From a virus, in IMG/VR virus record IMGVR_UViG_3300045911_000068, positions 1-23,570 of that record: a stretch of DNA of 23,570 bases; one strand, 5' to 3'. The notes beneath the pieces were generated by a model. It did no database searches. It saw only the letters and a program-made list of their open reading frames with translations, and had not been told where the DNA came from. The position numbers and the translations under genes are program-made. Positions 12,562 through 21,049 of this stretch are shown piece by piece; positions within the stretch are counted from its first letter, which is position 1; each line of letters starts with the position of its first letter.

Positions 12562-12968
12562 GCTTGCTGTTTGTTTGGCGCATCAAAAACTTGCGCGTAG
12601 CTCAGTGGCGGCGGACCAAAGCCCTCGAAATCTGACTGCCCCGACAAAGCGGCGGCTTTGATCGGCATGATCCAGTCATTGTAGATTTGCGCCGCTTTGG
12701 TGTTGCCTGACATTAAGGCCACAGAAAGGTCGAGCAATTCGAGCGGACTGAAATATCGGGTCACGTAGAGTTCGGCCAATCGCCTGCACTCTTCGGGCGT
12801 GGGCGGCTGAGGCTTTGGCGGCTCAGGCGCGGTGAACACGGGCTTGCCAGATGCGTCTTGGCTGTAGATGAATCCGGGCACCACATGGTCAGGCACTTCA
12901 ACTAGGCCTTCCCGCATGGACGCTTCAATTTGGACCACGGCTCCGTCTTTTATTAGGGCGTATTTCAT
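12558..12968 (-). CDS. Probable tail-fibre accessory protein
   Basis: 136 residues. The beta-type N-terminus MKYALIKDGAVVQIEASMRE is followed by a Pro-rich hinge (APEPPKPQPPTPEECRR) and a helical part (ELYVTRYFSPLELLDLSVAL). Small proteins with such an N-terminus and Pro hinge often follow fibre genes and act in fibre assembly or attachment. The start at 12968 lies just 2 nt after the fibre stop. Function is inferred from position only. Confidence 0.6.
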   Translation of the reverse strand: MKYALIKDGAVVQIEASMREGLVEVPDHVVPGFIYSQDASGKPVFTAPEPPKPQPPTPEECRRLAELYVTRYFSPLELLDLSVALMSGNTKAAQIYNDWIMPIKAAALSGQSDFEGFGPPPLSYAQVFDAPNKQQA

Positions 12969-12970
12969 GG

Positions 12971-14338
12971 TTAGGCAATTTTGGTAATTACGGCTGTTAG
13001 GTAGCACTCAGAGAAGCCGGACACGCTTGCCGGTAATCCGCTCAAGGCCGATCCGAGGGTGGCTTTCGGGTATTCTTGGATTTCAAAAGTCGTCGATGCG
13101 TTTAGTGTAAAAACGCCGGATAGAGACGACATTATGTTGTTCGACGATGAGGACACGAAATAGTGGGTGAGCCCAAATAAAACATCCGAACTGTTTGTAA
13201 TGTTCCGCAATCTAAAAAGCGATTGTCTGGTCGAGGTGCTGGAGGTGTTAAGGGCAGACGTAAAGGCAGCTTGAATGGAATACGTCCCGGCTGGAAGTGT
13301 AAACTGATTATTGTTCAGCGTGCAAATGTTGCCTGTGTCGGTCTCTTCCGTGTTAATGTGGCGCGTGTTCCAAGTGTTCTGTGACAAAGTTTGCCCATTG
13401 GTGCCTGATGCTTTGACATCTTTCAGCACAACAAAATCTAGGCTGGAAGATGACGGCACGGCGGGCACCCACGCCGTGCCGTTCCATTGCAGCACGTTTC
13501 CAGTTGCGGCACCGGATTGTGTTAGGTCTGAGGTGGGGTGCGTATGTGAAGAGGGAGGGAAGGTGGATGGTTTACCTGTGAGGGTGTTCCACGTCACCGC
13601 AGCCAGAGCGGCAGAGGCAAAGTCAGAAATAGTCGCCGCCAGTTGGCTGCCTGTGTGATTGACCCGGTCCAGTAAGTAGGAAAGCAGCGAGGAATCGAGC
13701 TTGTTTTGCGTCACCGACCCGTTTGCGATCTTGGCTGAAGTAACAGCCGCGTTCGCGAGCTTGTTGGTCACCACCGAAAAATCCGCCAGCTTGTTAGTCA
13801 CCACCGAAAAATCCGCCAGCTCGGTCGTGCCGATTGATCCTGGTAGGACTCCGGTGCTACTCGTTGCCACAGGCTGGCCGTTGGCATTGAAGCCAAGCAG
13901 TTTGTTAGATCGGTCGGCTTTCGCGGGAAGCTCCGCCACATACGGGCTTGGCTCGGTGACAGGATAGCGCAAGGCCCGATCAAGAGGGCCGCCGGAGGAA
14001 CGCATCTCTTGCGCCAGCATGGTCAGCTTGTCGAGAGCTTGCTCATGGGTCTCCGCCGGAAAGGCGTCGTTGGCCACATAGTCCACTTCTTGCGTCAGTG
14101 GGGTATCGCGAAGGATCAGGATTTTGTGCCCAGATGCCGGGGCGGTATTAAAGGTCACCGTGCCGCCCAGTGGATTGCCTGCGCCGGTCAAGCTGTAATC
14201 CGTGCCCAGCGTCTTCAGCACATCCTCGACGTAAACTTTCACGTGAGCGTTCGCCAGGAAATAAAACCCGGTTGCGAAAGCGGTGGTGTTGCCGTTGCCG
14301 GTGTAGGTGCTGCGGATGGTTGTGGAGGTGATGGCCAT
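12971..14338 (-). CDS. Tail fibre protein, T7 gp17-like N-terminus
   Basis: 455 residues. The N-terminal 150 residues match the virion-attachment domain of T7-type fibres: YTGNGNTTAFATGFYFLANA, then HKILILRDTPLTQEVDY and FPAETHEQALDKLTMLAQEM. The middle holds short repeats (DFSVVTNKLA twice, then NAAVTSAKIANGSVTQNKL), likely a trimeric shaft. The C-terminal 155 residues look like a C1q/TNF-type jelly roll (FTLPAGTYSIQAAF, STTFEIQEYPKA), the probable receptor-binding head. It is shorter than T7 gp17 (553 aa). A promoter-like site with ATAGGCCTAT lies 15-45 nt upstream. Confidence 0.85.
   Translation of the reverse strand: MAITSTTIRSTYTGNGNTTAFATGFYFLANAHVKVYVEDVLKTLGTDYSLTGAGNPLGGTVTFNTAPASGHKILILRDTPLTQEVDYVANDAFPAETHEQALDKLTMLAQEMRSSGGPLDRALRYPVTEPSPYVAELPAKADRSNKLLGFNANGQPVATSSTGVLPGSIGTTELADFSVVTNKLADFSVVTNKLANAAVTSAKIANGSVTQNKLDSSLLSYLLDRVNHTGSQLAATISDFASAALAAVTWNTLTGKPSTFPPSSHTHPTSDLTQSGAATGNVLQWNGTAWVPAVPSSSSLDFVVLKDVKASGTNGQTLSQNTWNTRHINTEETDTGNICTLNNNQFTLPAGTYSIQAAFTSALNTSSTSTRQSLFRLRNITNSSDVLFGLTHYFVSSSSNNIMSSLSGVFTLNASTTFEIQEYPKATLGSALSGLPASVSGFSECYLTAVITKIA
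13758..13817. repeat. 30-bp tandem repeat within the tail fibre gene
   Basis: Two adjacent 30-bp copies differing at one base (AGCTTGTTGGTCACCACCGA / AGCTTGTTAGTCACCACCGA and onward). They encode the decapeptide repeat DFSVVTNKLA and could vary in number, changing shaft length. Confidence 0.8.
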
Positions 14339-14353
14339 GGCGATTGGATTCAG

Positions 14354-14382
14354 GTTATAGGCCTATTCCCAGCGAACCGCAA
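14354..14382 (-). promoter_or_regulatory. Sigma70-like promoter of the tail fibre/lysis unit
   Basis: Minus strand TTGCGG (14377-14382), 17-bp spacer, TATAAC (14354-14359), about 15 nt before the fibre ATG. The ATAGGCCTAT palindrome (14357-14366) overlaps the -10. Confidence 0.55.
14357..14366. promoter_or_regulatory. ATAGGCCTAT palindrome, copy 2
   Basis: Exact copy in the divergent gap between the fibre gene (minus) and the lone plus-strand gene. It overlaps the fibre -10 and could affect transcription in both directions. Confidence 0.6.
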
Positions 14383-14421
14383 GAATTGACTTCGGCAGGT
14401 GAACAGTCTAAGGATTAATTG

Positions 14422-14757
14422 ATGAAGAAAATCCTCCCCTGGGTTCTTTCGGGGTTGCTCCTCGTTTCGGCGGGCGGGCACGTCTGGCAGGCTAAAAATA
14501 CCGCCCACTGGAAACAGAAAGAGCGGGAGGCCAAATACCGCTGGATCAATGCGGAGCAGTGGAAATCGCTCTACTACGATGCGCTGACCATGAAGCAAAG
14601 CCCGGAGGAATTGGGCCGTCGCGAGGACAAGCTCTTGGCGGAAGGATGGGAGCCGAACATGGTTCGGCTTACCCCCGGCTGGGAAGAAAGGATGGACCGG
14701 ATCGTCCGCATGGCCCTGGACGCTCATAGCAACTCCTTGCCGGTCAAGGCCCGATAG
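14422..14757 (+). CDS. Lone plus-strand gene: membrane-anchored protein (moron-like)
   Basis: 111 residues. The ATG at 14422 follows AAGGA by 7 nt. The N-terminus MKKILPWVLSGLLLVSAGGH is a signal-anchor or signal peptide; the rest is a hydrophilic, Trp/Lys/Glu-rich helical domain (HWKQKEREAKYRWINAEQWK, then PGWEERMDRIVRMALDAHS). A TTGACT (14386-14391) upstream may be its -35. It is the only clear gene on this strand, sits between late genes, and overlaps the 3' end of the 940-aa gene by 34 bases tail to tail. That arrangement is typical of a moron gene. The antisense frame over the same bases (14350-14781) reads as Pro/Leu/Arg-rich noise. The family is not recognised; an i-spanin is a possible alternative. 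Confidence 0.7.
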   Translation: MKKILPWVLSGLLLVSAGGHVWQAKNTAHWKQKEREAKYRWINAEQWKSLYYDALTMKQSPEELGRREDKLLAEGWEPNMVRLTPGWEERMDRIVRMALDAHSNSLPVKAR

Positions 14758-17546
14758 TGGCGGCGCACGCCATCCACCCAATGCTTGTTCAGTCCCCGCG
14801 GATCATTCTCCGCGCCGACCGGAGCATAAACCGCTGCCAAGTCCTCCAGTCGCCCGGTCGCCCTCCATCGCTTGTAGGCATCCGCCTTGGCCAGACGCGA
14901 GGCCATGTGACGGACCGATTCTTCAGCCGTTCGGCCCTCCGCTTTCCAATTCCGCACCCCCGTGCGGTCGCTGATGCCCATCAGATTGCCCTTCTCCACT
15001 GCGGCGCGTGAAGTCCCATTGGCCGTCTCATGCATCGAGATGGCGGCCAGCAGGGCGGAATCCACCCCGAACTCCTCTCCAGCAGACTCAAAAACAGGCG
15101 CAGCCTCGCGCAGCACGCCCCCCAGTCGGTCCGCCGGGATCGAGTCGGCGGTTGAAGCCGAATCTGGGCTGGCTGTCGGCGCGTCAACAGCCACAGTGCG
15201 GCGGCTTGGCTCCGGCCCGACACGGAAAGAAAGGTCGCCGATCTCCACCGTCTCTCGCAGGTCGGCTTCCAGGGCGTCACCCATCTGCCCTCCCCGACTA
15301 CGGGCGTCGGGTTGCTGGAAGGACAACTGATCGCCTACGCGAATGACTGGCCGCTTGCCATCGAGTGCGGCGACTTGGTCGCCGCCGATGTAGTTTCCCT
15401 TACCCCGATAATGCAGCTCTTTCAGCGCATCCGCTGGGATTTCTACGTTGACCTTGTTGCCATCCCGCCCGTAGGCCGCCACGGGCTCAATTCCTTGGTC
15501 GGTTTCGGCGTAGAGCCGGGCAACCCCATCCTCGATCTGCCAGAAGCCCGTCTTGCGCACGATGTCCCGCATCTCTCCACCACGGTCGGACACGAATTCA
15601 AAGCGGTCTAAACTTGCCTTTAGAAAGTTGTCTGCCGTGCGCAGCACTTCCTGCGGATCGCGGTCCCCGGTCGCCCCCTTGTCCATGCGAATCAAGCGCC
15701 CGCCGGACTCAGCGAAGACGTAGGCCGAGCCAAGGGTCCGGTCCATTGCCCACTGCACGCTGGCCTCGTCTGGCTGACCGGGGGTGCCGTATTTGCTGGC
15801 ATGGTAGAAAGCCATCTGAGCCACGCCCTGGGCGAGCCCGCCGGAGAGTTCTGCCCGGCTGTCCATGCCGCGGGTGGATTCCAAGAAGTGGCGCATGGTC
15901 AAGTTTTTGGCCACCAGTTCGTTGACTTTCTCGACGGCTGTTTTTTCAAACTTGGTCTCGGGCTTCCAGGTGGCCGCCTCCCAAACCTCCCGGTTTTGCA
16001 TGTTCAACATCGCCGTCAGCACCACGCCAGGCATTTGCCCGGTGCGTCCGGCCAGCACCTGCCGGGCAGCCAGATGGGCGCGGTCCCCGTAGATGTCCAT
16101 CAAACTCATCGCCATGGCGCGGGCACCTTCCGGCGTCCGGGCTTGAGCGCGGAGCGTTTCCGCTTGGGTTTGGGTGAGATAGCGCACCTCAGATGCCGGG
16201 ATGCCCGCATCAAGCTGGAAGGCCTCCACCTCCCGCAACACTTGCCGCAAGCCTGCCGCCGCAGCGGCCTTGGCTTCGGCCCCTTGGGCCTGCGCGTAGG
16301 CCGTGGAAAGTTCCTGCCACTTGGCCCCCGCTGCCGGATCGGAAAAATACACCCGGACCGGGTCAAAGCTCCTGTCTCCTGGAGTCATCGCCCGCACATA
16401 TTGGGCAGCTTCCGCCTGCATGGCACGGTGCATGGCGGGATCGACCCGCCCCTCCAGTCCGTCCACCGTGCGCTGCACTTCGTCCGCGCTGCGGCCATAA
16501 GCGGCCACGCGGAAAGCGTTGACGGCCACTTGCGCCCGCGCCTTGGCGAGCGCGGAATCCGGCACCTGCCCGGCAAAACGATCCAGGTCCACTTCTGCGG
16601 TCAGTGCCGCAATGGCGTTCTCCATTGGCACTTGGCGAATGGCCGCCTTGCGTTCCATAGCTGCCGCCCGCGCTGCCTCGGCGGTCAAGAGGTCTTTCGG
16701 GTCCACCTCACCACTGGCTGCTTGCGCGGATAGGACCTGCACTTGTTCGGCGGCTTGGCGTTCCTGGGCGGCTGCTTCCAGGCGTGCGCGGGATTCCAGC
16801 CTCAGTGCCAGGCTTTCCCGAGCCATGGCCCCCATGCTGGAGGCCAGCTTGCCCGCCCGGACTTGTTCGGCCGCCGTCGCGTATCCCGCCGTGCGGGCCG
16901 TCTGCATCACCTCAATGTCGTCGATCTCCAGCAGCGCCTTTTCCCGCTCCACCATGGCAGAGCCAGCCAGCCCCGAGCCATCGCCCACCGTCTCTTGTAG
17001 CACCGCCCGGGCTTGGTCGAGCGGCATGGCTCCATCCCGAGCCAGCCTCACAGCATCCCACATCGCCTGAGTAGCGGAAGCCGTGCGCTGTTGCACGCGC
17101 AAGGCGGCCTGTGCCCCCACACTCTGCCGGTAGATCGAGAGACCAAAGCCCTGCAAGTCCTCCTCCGCCGCCAACCGGGCGCGTCGTGTGGGAGCCGATT
17201 CCAGTCGCTGGGCCAAGTCGGCCTGATAGGCTTCCTCAAACGCCTCCGGCGTCATCGGTTGGCCATTGGTCTCAGCCTCCGCCAGCCGACGGGTCCACTC
17301 CTTCCGGGCGTCAATTCCCACGCGGGAAAGCCAGGCGCGTTCGTTGATGGCTTGTTCCCGCTGAGCGATGTCCATCATGTCCCCGCCAAATGAGGCCAAC
17401 CCGCGGGCCAGCCCGGACACATCCACATGGAACTGCCCCGCATGAGCCTGCGGGCCCGTATCCGTGTTGAGCCGGGTGACAAGGTCCACCCCAGCGCGAA
17501 CGCCTCGGGGATCGGGAGCAGTGGGGCGATTGGTTAGTGAGGGCAT
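14724..17546 (-). CDS. Internal virion protein with C-terminal muramidase-like domain
   Basis: 940 residues. Most of it is Ala/Gln/Arg-rich helix and coiled coil, as in the T7 ejection proteins gp15/gp16. The last 130 residues carry a lysozyme/glucosaminidase-like domain: FGVDSALLAAISMHETANGT (putative catalytic Glu in HETANG), KGNLMGIS (the N-L-x-G-I of FlgJ/GH73-like folds) and HWVDGVRRHYRAL. It would be carried in the capsid and injected, opening the cell wall during DNA entry. In T7 the wall-cutting domain is N-terminal in gp16 and gp15 is separate; here one protein with the domain at the C-terminus seems to replace both. It follows the gp14-like gene by 5 nt. Confidence 0.75.
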   Translation of the reverse strand: MPSLTNRPTAPDPRGVRAGVDLVTRLNTDTGPQAHAGQFHVDVSGLARGLASFGGDMMDIAQREQAINERAWLSRVGIDARKEWTRRLAEAETNGQPMTPEAFEEAYQADLAQRLESAPTRRARLAAEEDLQGFGLSIYRQSVGAQAALRVQQRTASATQAMWDAVRLARDGAMPLDQARAVLQETVGDGSGLAGSAMVEREKALLEIDDIEVMQTARTAGYATAAEQVRAGKLASSMGAMARESLALRLESRARLEAAAQERQAAEQVQVLSAQAASGEVDPKDLLTAEAARAAAMERKAAIRQVPMENAIAALTAEVDLDRFAGQVPDSALAKARAQVAVNAFRVAAYGRSADEVQRTVDGLEGRVDPAMHRAMQAEAAQYVRAMTPGDRSFDPVRVYFSDPAAGAKWQELSTAYAQAQGAEAKAAAAAGLRQVLREVEAFQLDAGIPASEVRYLTQTQAETLRAQARTPEGARAMAMSLMDIYGDRAHLAARQVLAGRTGQMPGVVLTAMLNMQNREVWEAATWKPETKFEKTAVEKVNELVAKNLTMRHFLESTRGMDSRAELSGGLAQGVAQMAFYHASKYGTPGQPDEASVQWAMDRTLGSAYVFAESGGRLIRMDKGATGDRDPQEVLRTADNFLKASLDRFEFVSDRGGEMRDIVRKTGFWQIEDGVARLYAETDQGIEPVAAYGRDGNKVNVEIPADALKELHYRGKGNYIGGDQVAALDGKRPVIRVGDQLSFQQPDARSRGGQMGDALEADLRETVEIGDLSFRVGPEPSRRTVAVDAPTASPDSASTADSIPADRLGGVLREAAPVFESAGEEFGVDSALLAAISMHETANGTSRAAVEKGNLMGISDRTGVRNWKAEGRTAEESVRHMASRLAKADAYKRWRATGRLEDLAAVYAPVGAENDPRGLNKHWVDGVRRHYRALTGKELL

Positions 17547-17551
17547 AACTT

Positions 17552-18151
17552 TTAGCGTCCGTAGAAGGAATGGGCCGAATTAGCCACCGAGCCAATACCC
17601 CCAACGGCAGTGCCGATGGCGTTGAACATCCCCGACATGCGGGCATTGCGCGCCTCCATGCGATAGAGACCAGCTTGCGCCTGTTCCTTGCGGGCCAACA
17701 CTTCGCTGTTGTAGGCGTCGGCGGCAGCACGGTTTCGATTTTGCCAAAGCTCCAGTCCGGTCAGGTATTGCGCATCCAACGCCTCCGTCTCCATGACCAC
17801 GGCCGTATCGGTCATCACGTCCAGTGCCGATCCGGAGGCGGTGGCACCGGAATTGAGCAGGGTATTGATTTGCCCCGCCGTAGCCGCTCGGTTCTGTCGG
17901 CGGATGCGCTCGGCCTGCCGGGCTCCTTGATCGGCCGCAGCGCGGGCTTCTTCCAAAGCCTGTTGGCGATTAAGCTCTTGCTGTTGCCGGGCGGCAATGG
18001 CGTTGTTCTCCGCCACTTTGGCGTTGTATTCCGCAGCCCTCGCTTGGGCCTGCCCCTGGGCAATGGCCCCCACCACACCGACAGCGGTCGAGGCTACTGA
18101 GGCCGCAATGGCCACACCTGCCAGGACAGCCGGAGCAATCATGATGCACAT
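17552..18151 (-). CDS. Internal virion protein, T7 gp14-like
   Basis: 199 residues, close to T7 gp14 (196). It starts MCIMIAPAVLAGVAIAASVA, a hydrophobic segment followed by a long Ala/Gln/Arg-rich helix (AARQQQELNRQQALEEARAA) and a Gly/Ala-rich end (NAIGTAVGGIGSVANSAHSF). T7 gp14 forms the outer-membrane part of the DNA ejection channel; the same role is inferred here from sequence character and gene order (13-14-15/16). GGAGGAG precedes the ATG at 18151. It overlaps the gp13-like gene by 13 bases. Confidence 0.75.
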   Translation of the reverse strand: MCIMIAPAVLAGVAIAASVASTAVGVVGAIAQGQAQARAAEYNAKVAENNAIAARQQQELNRQQALEEARAAADQGARQAERIRRQNRAATAGQINTLLNSGATASGSALDVMTDTAVVMETEALDAQYLTGLELWQNRNRAAADAYNSEVLARKEQAQAGLYRMEARNARMSGMFNAIGTAVGGIGSVANSAHSFYGR

Positions 18152-18603
18152 GGCGCATCTCCTCCAAATTGGAACGTCTGGAACTTCATCCCGCCGACCA
18201 CAAAAGGCTCTCCCACAAAGCGGGCACCGAGCCGGGCCAGCCAGTCCTTGCACTTCTGGTTATCCACTGCCACTCCATTGCAGAGGGTGCCATACTGTTT
18301 CATCCACCCTTCCGCTCTCTTGCGAGCTTCGCGGAAAAACCAGAAGCGGACACGCTCCATCTCAGGCGTGCCCAAGAATCCCACCGTGGCCAGGCCAGGT
18401 CGCTCCACCTTAATGCCGCCCAATCCAATCGGACGGCCGTCCAGGCAGACAGTCAGGCACTCTGTCGTCTCCGTCACCTGAGCCTCCAGAGCCGCCAGGG
18501 TGTCCTGCGCGAACACCCCCAACTCGGCCGCATCCCACGGGCGCAGCCCGTTCGCCAGCACGCGCACGTCGTCGATGGTGGATGGGCGAACGAGTAATTT
18601 CAT
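18139..18603 (-). CDS. T7 gp13-like internal virion protein (acetyltransferase fold)
   Basis: 154 residues. RPSTIDDVRVLANGLRPWDA, then ECLTVCLDGRPIGLGGIK, and MKQYGTLCNGVAVDNQKCKD with WLARLGARF match the order of conserved segments in T7 gp13 and its relatives, a degenerate GNAT-like fold. T7 gp13 is needed for assembly of the internal core. The start MKLLVRPST at 18603 is chosen; the frame upstream is arginine-rich and lies within the tail tubular B gene. The ATG is part of the ATAGGCCTAT copy at 18602-18611. Confidence 0.8.
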   Translation of the reverse strand: MKLLVRPSTIDDVRVLANGLRPWDAAELGVFAQDTLAALEAQVTETTECLTVCLDGRPIGLGGIKVERPGLATVGFLGTPEMERVRFWFFREARKRAEGWMKQYGTLCNGVAVDNQKCKDWLARLGARFVGEPFVVGGMKFQTFQFGGDAPCAS

Positions 18604-18611
18604 AGGCCTAT
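18602..18611. promoter_or_regulatory. ATAGGCCTAT palindrome, copy 3
   Basis: Exact copy lying across the start codon of the gp13-like gene, in the 22-nt gap after tail tubular B. If it were a -10 (TATGAA), transcription would begin inside gp13 and serve gp14 and the 940-aa gene; alternatively it is an operator or RNA processing site. Confidence 0.5.
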
Positions 18612-18625
18612 TTCTACCACAGCCC

Positions 18626-21043
18626 TCAGGCTTCGTAAACCGTTCCTTCCGGCATGGCTGCCAAGATGTTGAGGGGGTAGGGCTGCGATTGACGGATTTT
18701 GAACACTCCCTGGCGGTTGGCACTCTGATCAATCAAGATCGGGAAATCGCCGGTGAAAAAGCCCGGGCTGACATCCATCGGCATGGAGGCGTCGCGGAAG
18801 TGGGCTTCCCGCTCCGGGCTTTCCCCGGGGGTGGAATATCGAAACCCTAACGAGTTAAGCAGCCGCAAAGTGATTTTGTGGATGCGCTTGATCTGCCCCT
18901 GAATCGTCCCGAGTTGGCCGGGGAACTCCACCGGCAAGGACTCCATGGTCGAGGTGTAGGCCAACCCCGCCCGCACCTTAGTGCCAGGCTTGGGCAGCGT
19001 GATCGTCCCGCCACTGACAGTGCAGGGGGGGATGACGGCCCCATCCACCACGACCGTCACCTGTTGACCCTCCAAGTGATTCAACCCCGTCACCGTGGTG
19101 ACCGGACTAACAAAATCTCCAGAGACCCCCGAATCCACAAACCACATCCCGTCCTTATCCTGCGCCGTGGCAGGCCAGAAGATGTTTTCCAAAAACTCCA
19201 CATGGCGGACCGTCCCCCCGTTCACCGTCCGACGGACACAGAGCCACAACTGATCCTCACCGGAAGGGCCGCCGGGGATAACGGCCACTGACTCCACAAA
19301 CGCATCCACTCCACCGATCCGGTGCCGTGCCCATCCTATCACTTCTTGATCCCGCAAGTAAGTGAGAGCGCACAATGAGCCGTCATTCATGGCGCACCAG
19401 ACAATCGAGAATGGCTCTTGTTGGTAGGCCATTTGGCGGACGCCCCCCAGCGTTCGGGGAAGATGCTCGGCGAGCAGGGTGAGGTCCTTGGCGATATACC
19501 CGTCAATCTCAAAGTTATAGACCAATTCCCGCACCCTCGCCCCACCTCGCTGAACAAAAAGCACACTGGTCCCCACGGCCACCGGCTGAACAGCATTTGA
19601 ACCAAATGACGTTTGCAGCCGGGCCTCGGCATTGTCGGGCGCAAACGCCTTCGATGTAGCCGCTGGGTCAATCGTCCATTCTCCACCCGCAGTTCCGACG
19701 TGGAGCTTGGTTTGACCAGAGAGCCACAGGATTTTGTTAACCTGTCCACTTGCTATGGTTAAAGTGATGGCATTGGTGTCCACGACCTCAGTGCCTCGGT
19801 CAGTGGGCGCAAACGCCTCAAATTGACCAGTCTCCGAAAACCACAGCGTCTGCGGTTGGTGGGAGGTTGAGGCGAACACCAAACGCTCGGCAAAAAAACT
19901 TACGCACGAGGGGTAGCCTCGCACGGCACTCCATGCGCCTTCCCTCCATCGGATCGTTCCCGTCAAGACCGAGGTGGGCAACCGCTTGAGCACAGTGGCT
20001 GTCACTGTGGTGGAGTTGGTGAAGCCCGTAATCTTCACCACGCCAAAGCCCGAGTGCAAGTAGGTCCACGAAAGCGTGCCGTCACTCTCCGTCCCAGTCG
20101 TGTGCACCGGAGCGCGGGACTCCGAACGCTTGCCCACATACAACCAGTTGACATTTCCATCACTAACCGTCCCGCTGGTGTGCGTGGGAGCCGTGTTGCC
20201 GCTGCTGCCTGCGCTCTGCGCCCGATAGACATTCTCCCCGTGGTGACAATGACGCCCAATCCCCCACCCGACGCCTGACTGCCAAGCGGATGACCCCACC
20301 AAGCGGGCCTCATTGGTGGCCGCGTTGGTCCCGCTGAGCACATAGACCAAGCCGTCGCTTTGCACCTCAATGCCCGTCTCATAGCACACGCCCCGAGCCC
20401 AGGCCACCCGCTTGGACTTGGTGGACTCTTCCAGCCGGAAGATTGCTCCCACATGGCCCGGCTGGAACAAGGCCGAGGTGCTGGTCAGCGTCACGGTTCC
20501 CGTCACAGCGGAGGCCGTGATCGCCTGCGCGTCATCGGTGTTCAGGTCAAGATATGGGCCATCTTGGAAGTCGATCACCTGCAACGTCCATGAGGTGTGA
20601 GAGAGGCGCGAGATCTTGCGCGGCACATGATCCGGGTGGGCGAGATATAGGACATCCGCACTCTGGGCGTAATAGAGCCCATCCAAGTCCGCCTCTGTGT
20701 AAGGGCTGGCAATCTCCACCGGCGTGTTGGGGGGGCTCTCAATGCGCCCTTCGTCTTTGTAGAAGCGGATATATTGATCTCCAAACTCCAAGATGTAGCT
20801 CTGGATGTTGGAAAAAGAAAACGGGATCAGCCGGGTCTTTTTATTGGCCAGCTTGGCAGGTTTGACAAACCGGGTGCCCGGCCGTCGAAAGAGTCCACCT
20901 TGCGGGGAAAGAAGAAAGTTCTCCAGCTTGGCGCACCCATTCCCATACCGCTGCACATCCACTCGTCCGCGCATCGCCGGGGAAAGTTCCCCCGCGTTGA
21001 ACGTGGTCTGGATGCCATTGAACGGGGATATCCGGGCCGCCAT
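18626..21043 (-). CDS. Tail tubular protein B / nozzle protein (T7 gp12-like)
   Basis: 805 residues, close to T7 gp12 (794). The start ISPFNGIQTTFNAGELSPAM, then RRPGTRFVKPAK and LEFGDQYIRFYKDEGRI are hallmarks of the podoviral tail nozzle family, as are SYVSFFAERLVFASTSHQPQ-type segments (here PSCVSFFAERLVFASTSH), TLWFSETGQFEAF and FVQRGGARVRELVYNF. It forms the hexameric distal tail tube below the gp11-like gatekeeper. It follows tail tubular A by 6 nt. Confidence 0.9.
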   Translation of the reverse strand: MAARISPFNGIQTTFNAGELSPAMRGRVDVQRYGNGCAKLENFLLSPQGGLFRRPGTRFVKPAKLANKKTRLIPFSFSNIQSYILEFGDQYIRFYKDEGRIESPPNTPVEIASPYTEADLDGLYYAQSADVLYLAHPDHVPRKISRLSHTSWTLQVIDFQDGPYLDLNTDDAQAITASAVTGTVTLTSTSALFQPGHVGAIFRLEESTKSKRVAWARGVCYETGIEVQSDGLVYVLSGTNAATNEARLVGSSAWQSGVGWGIGRHCHHGENVYRAQSAGSSGNTAPTHTSGTVSDGNVNWLYVGKRSESRAPVHTTGTESDGTLSWTYLHSGFGVVKITGFTNSTTVTATVLKRLPTSVLTGTIRWREGAWSAVRGYPSCVSFFAERLVFASTSHQPQTLWFSETGQFEAFAPTDRGTEVVDTNAITLTIASGQVNKILWLSGQTKLHVGTAGGEWTIDPAATSKAFAPDNAEARLQTSFGSNAVQPVAVGTSVLFVQRGGARVRELVYNFEIDGYIAKDLTLLAEHLPRTLGGVRQMAYQQEPFSIVWCAMNDGSLCALTYLRDQEVIGWARHRIGGVDAFVESVAVIPGGPSGEDQLWLCVRRTVNGGTVRHVEFLENIFWPATAQDKDGMWFVDSGVSGDFVSPVTTVTGLNHLEGQQVTVVVDGAVIPPCTVSGGTITLPKPGTKVRAGLAYTSTMESLPVEFPGQLGTIQGQIKRIHKITLRLLNSLGFRYSTPGESPEREAHFRDASMPMDVSPGFFTGDFPILIDQSANRQGVFKIRQSQPYPLNILAAMPEGTVYEA

Positions 21044-21049
21044 AGTCGA

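Noticed and set aside
13758-13817. Tandem repeat considered as a CRISPR or iteron array
   Set aside because: Only two copies, no spacers, and in frame with the tail fibre shaft repeat.
14350-14781. 143-codon minus-strand frame opposite the lone plus-strand gene
   Set aside because: Its sequence is Pro/Leu/Arg-rich without domain features, while the plus-strand frame has a ribosome binding site, signal-anchor and natural composition.
15801-16733. 310-codon plus-strand open frame
   Set aside because: Antisense to the 940-aa virion gene; His/Gly/Arg-rich composition with no plausible start context.
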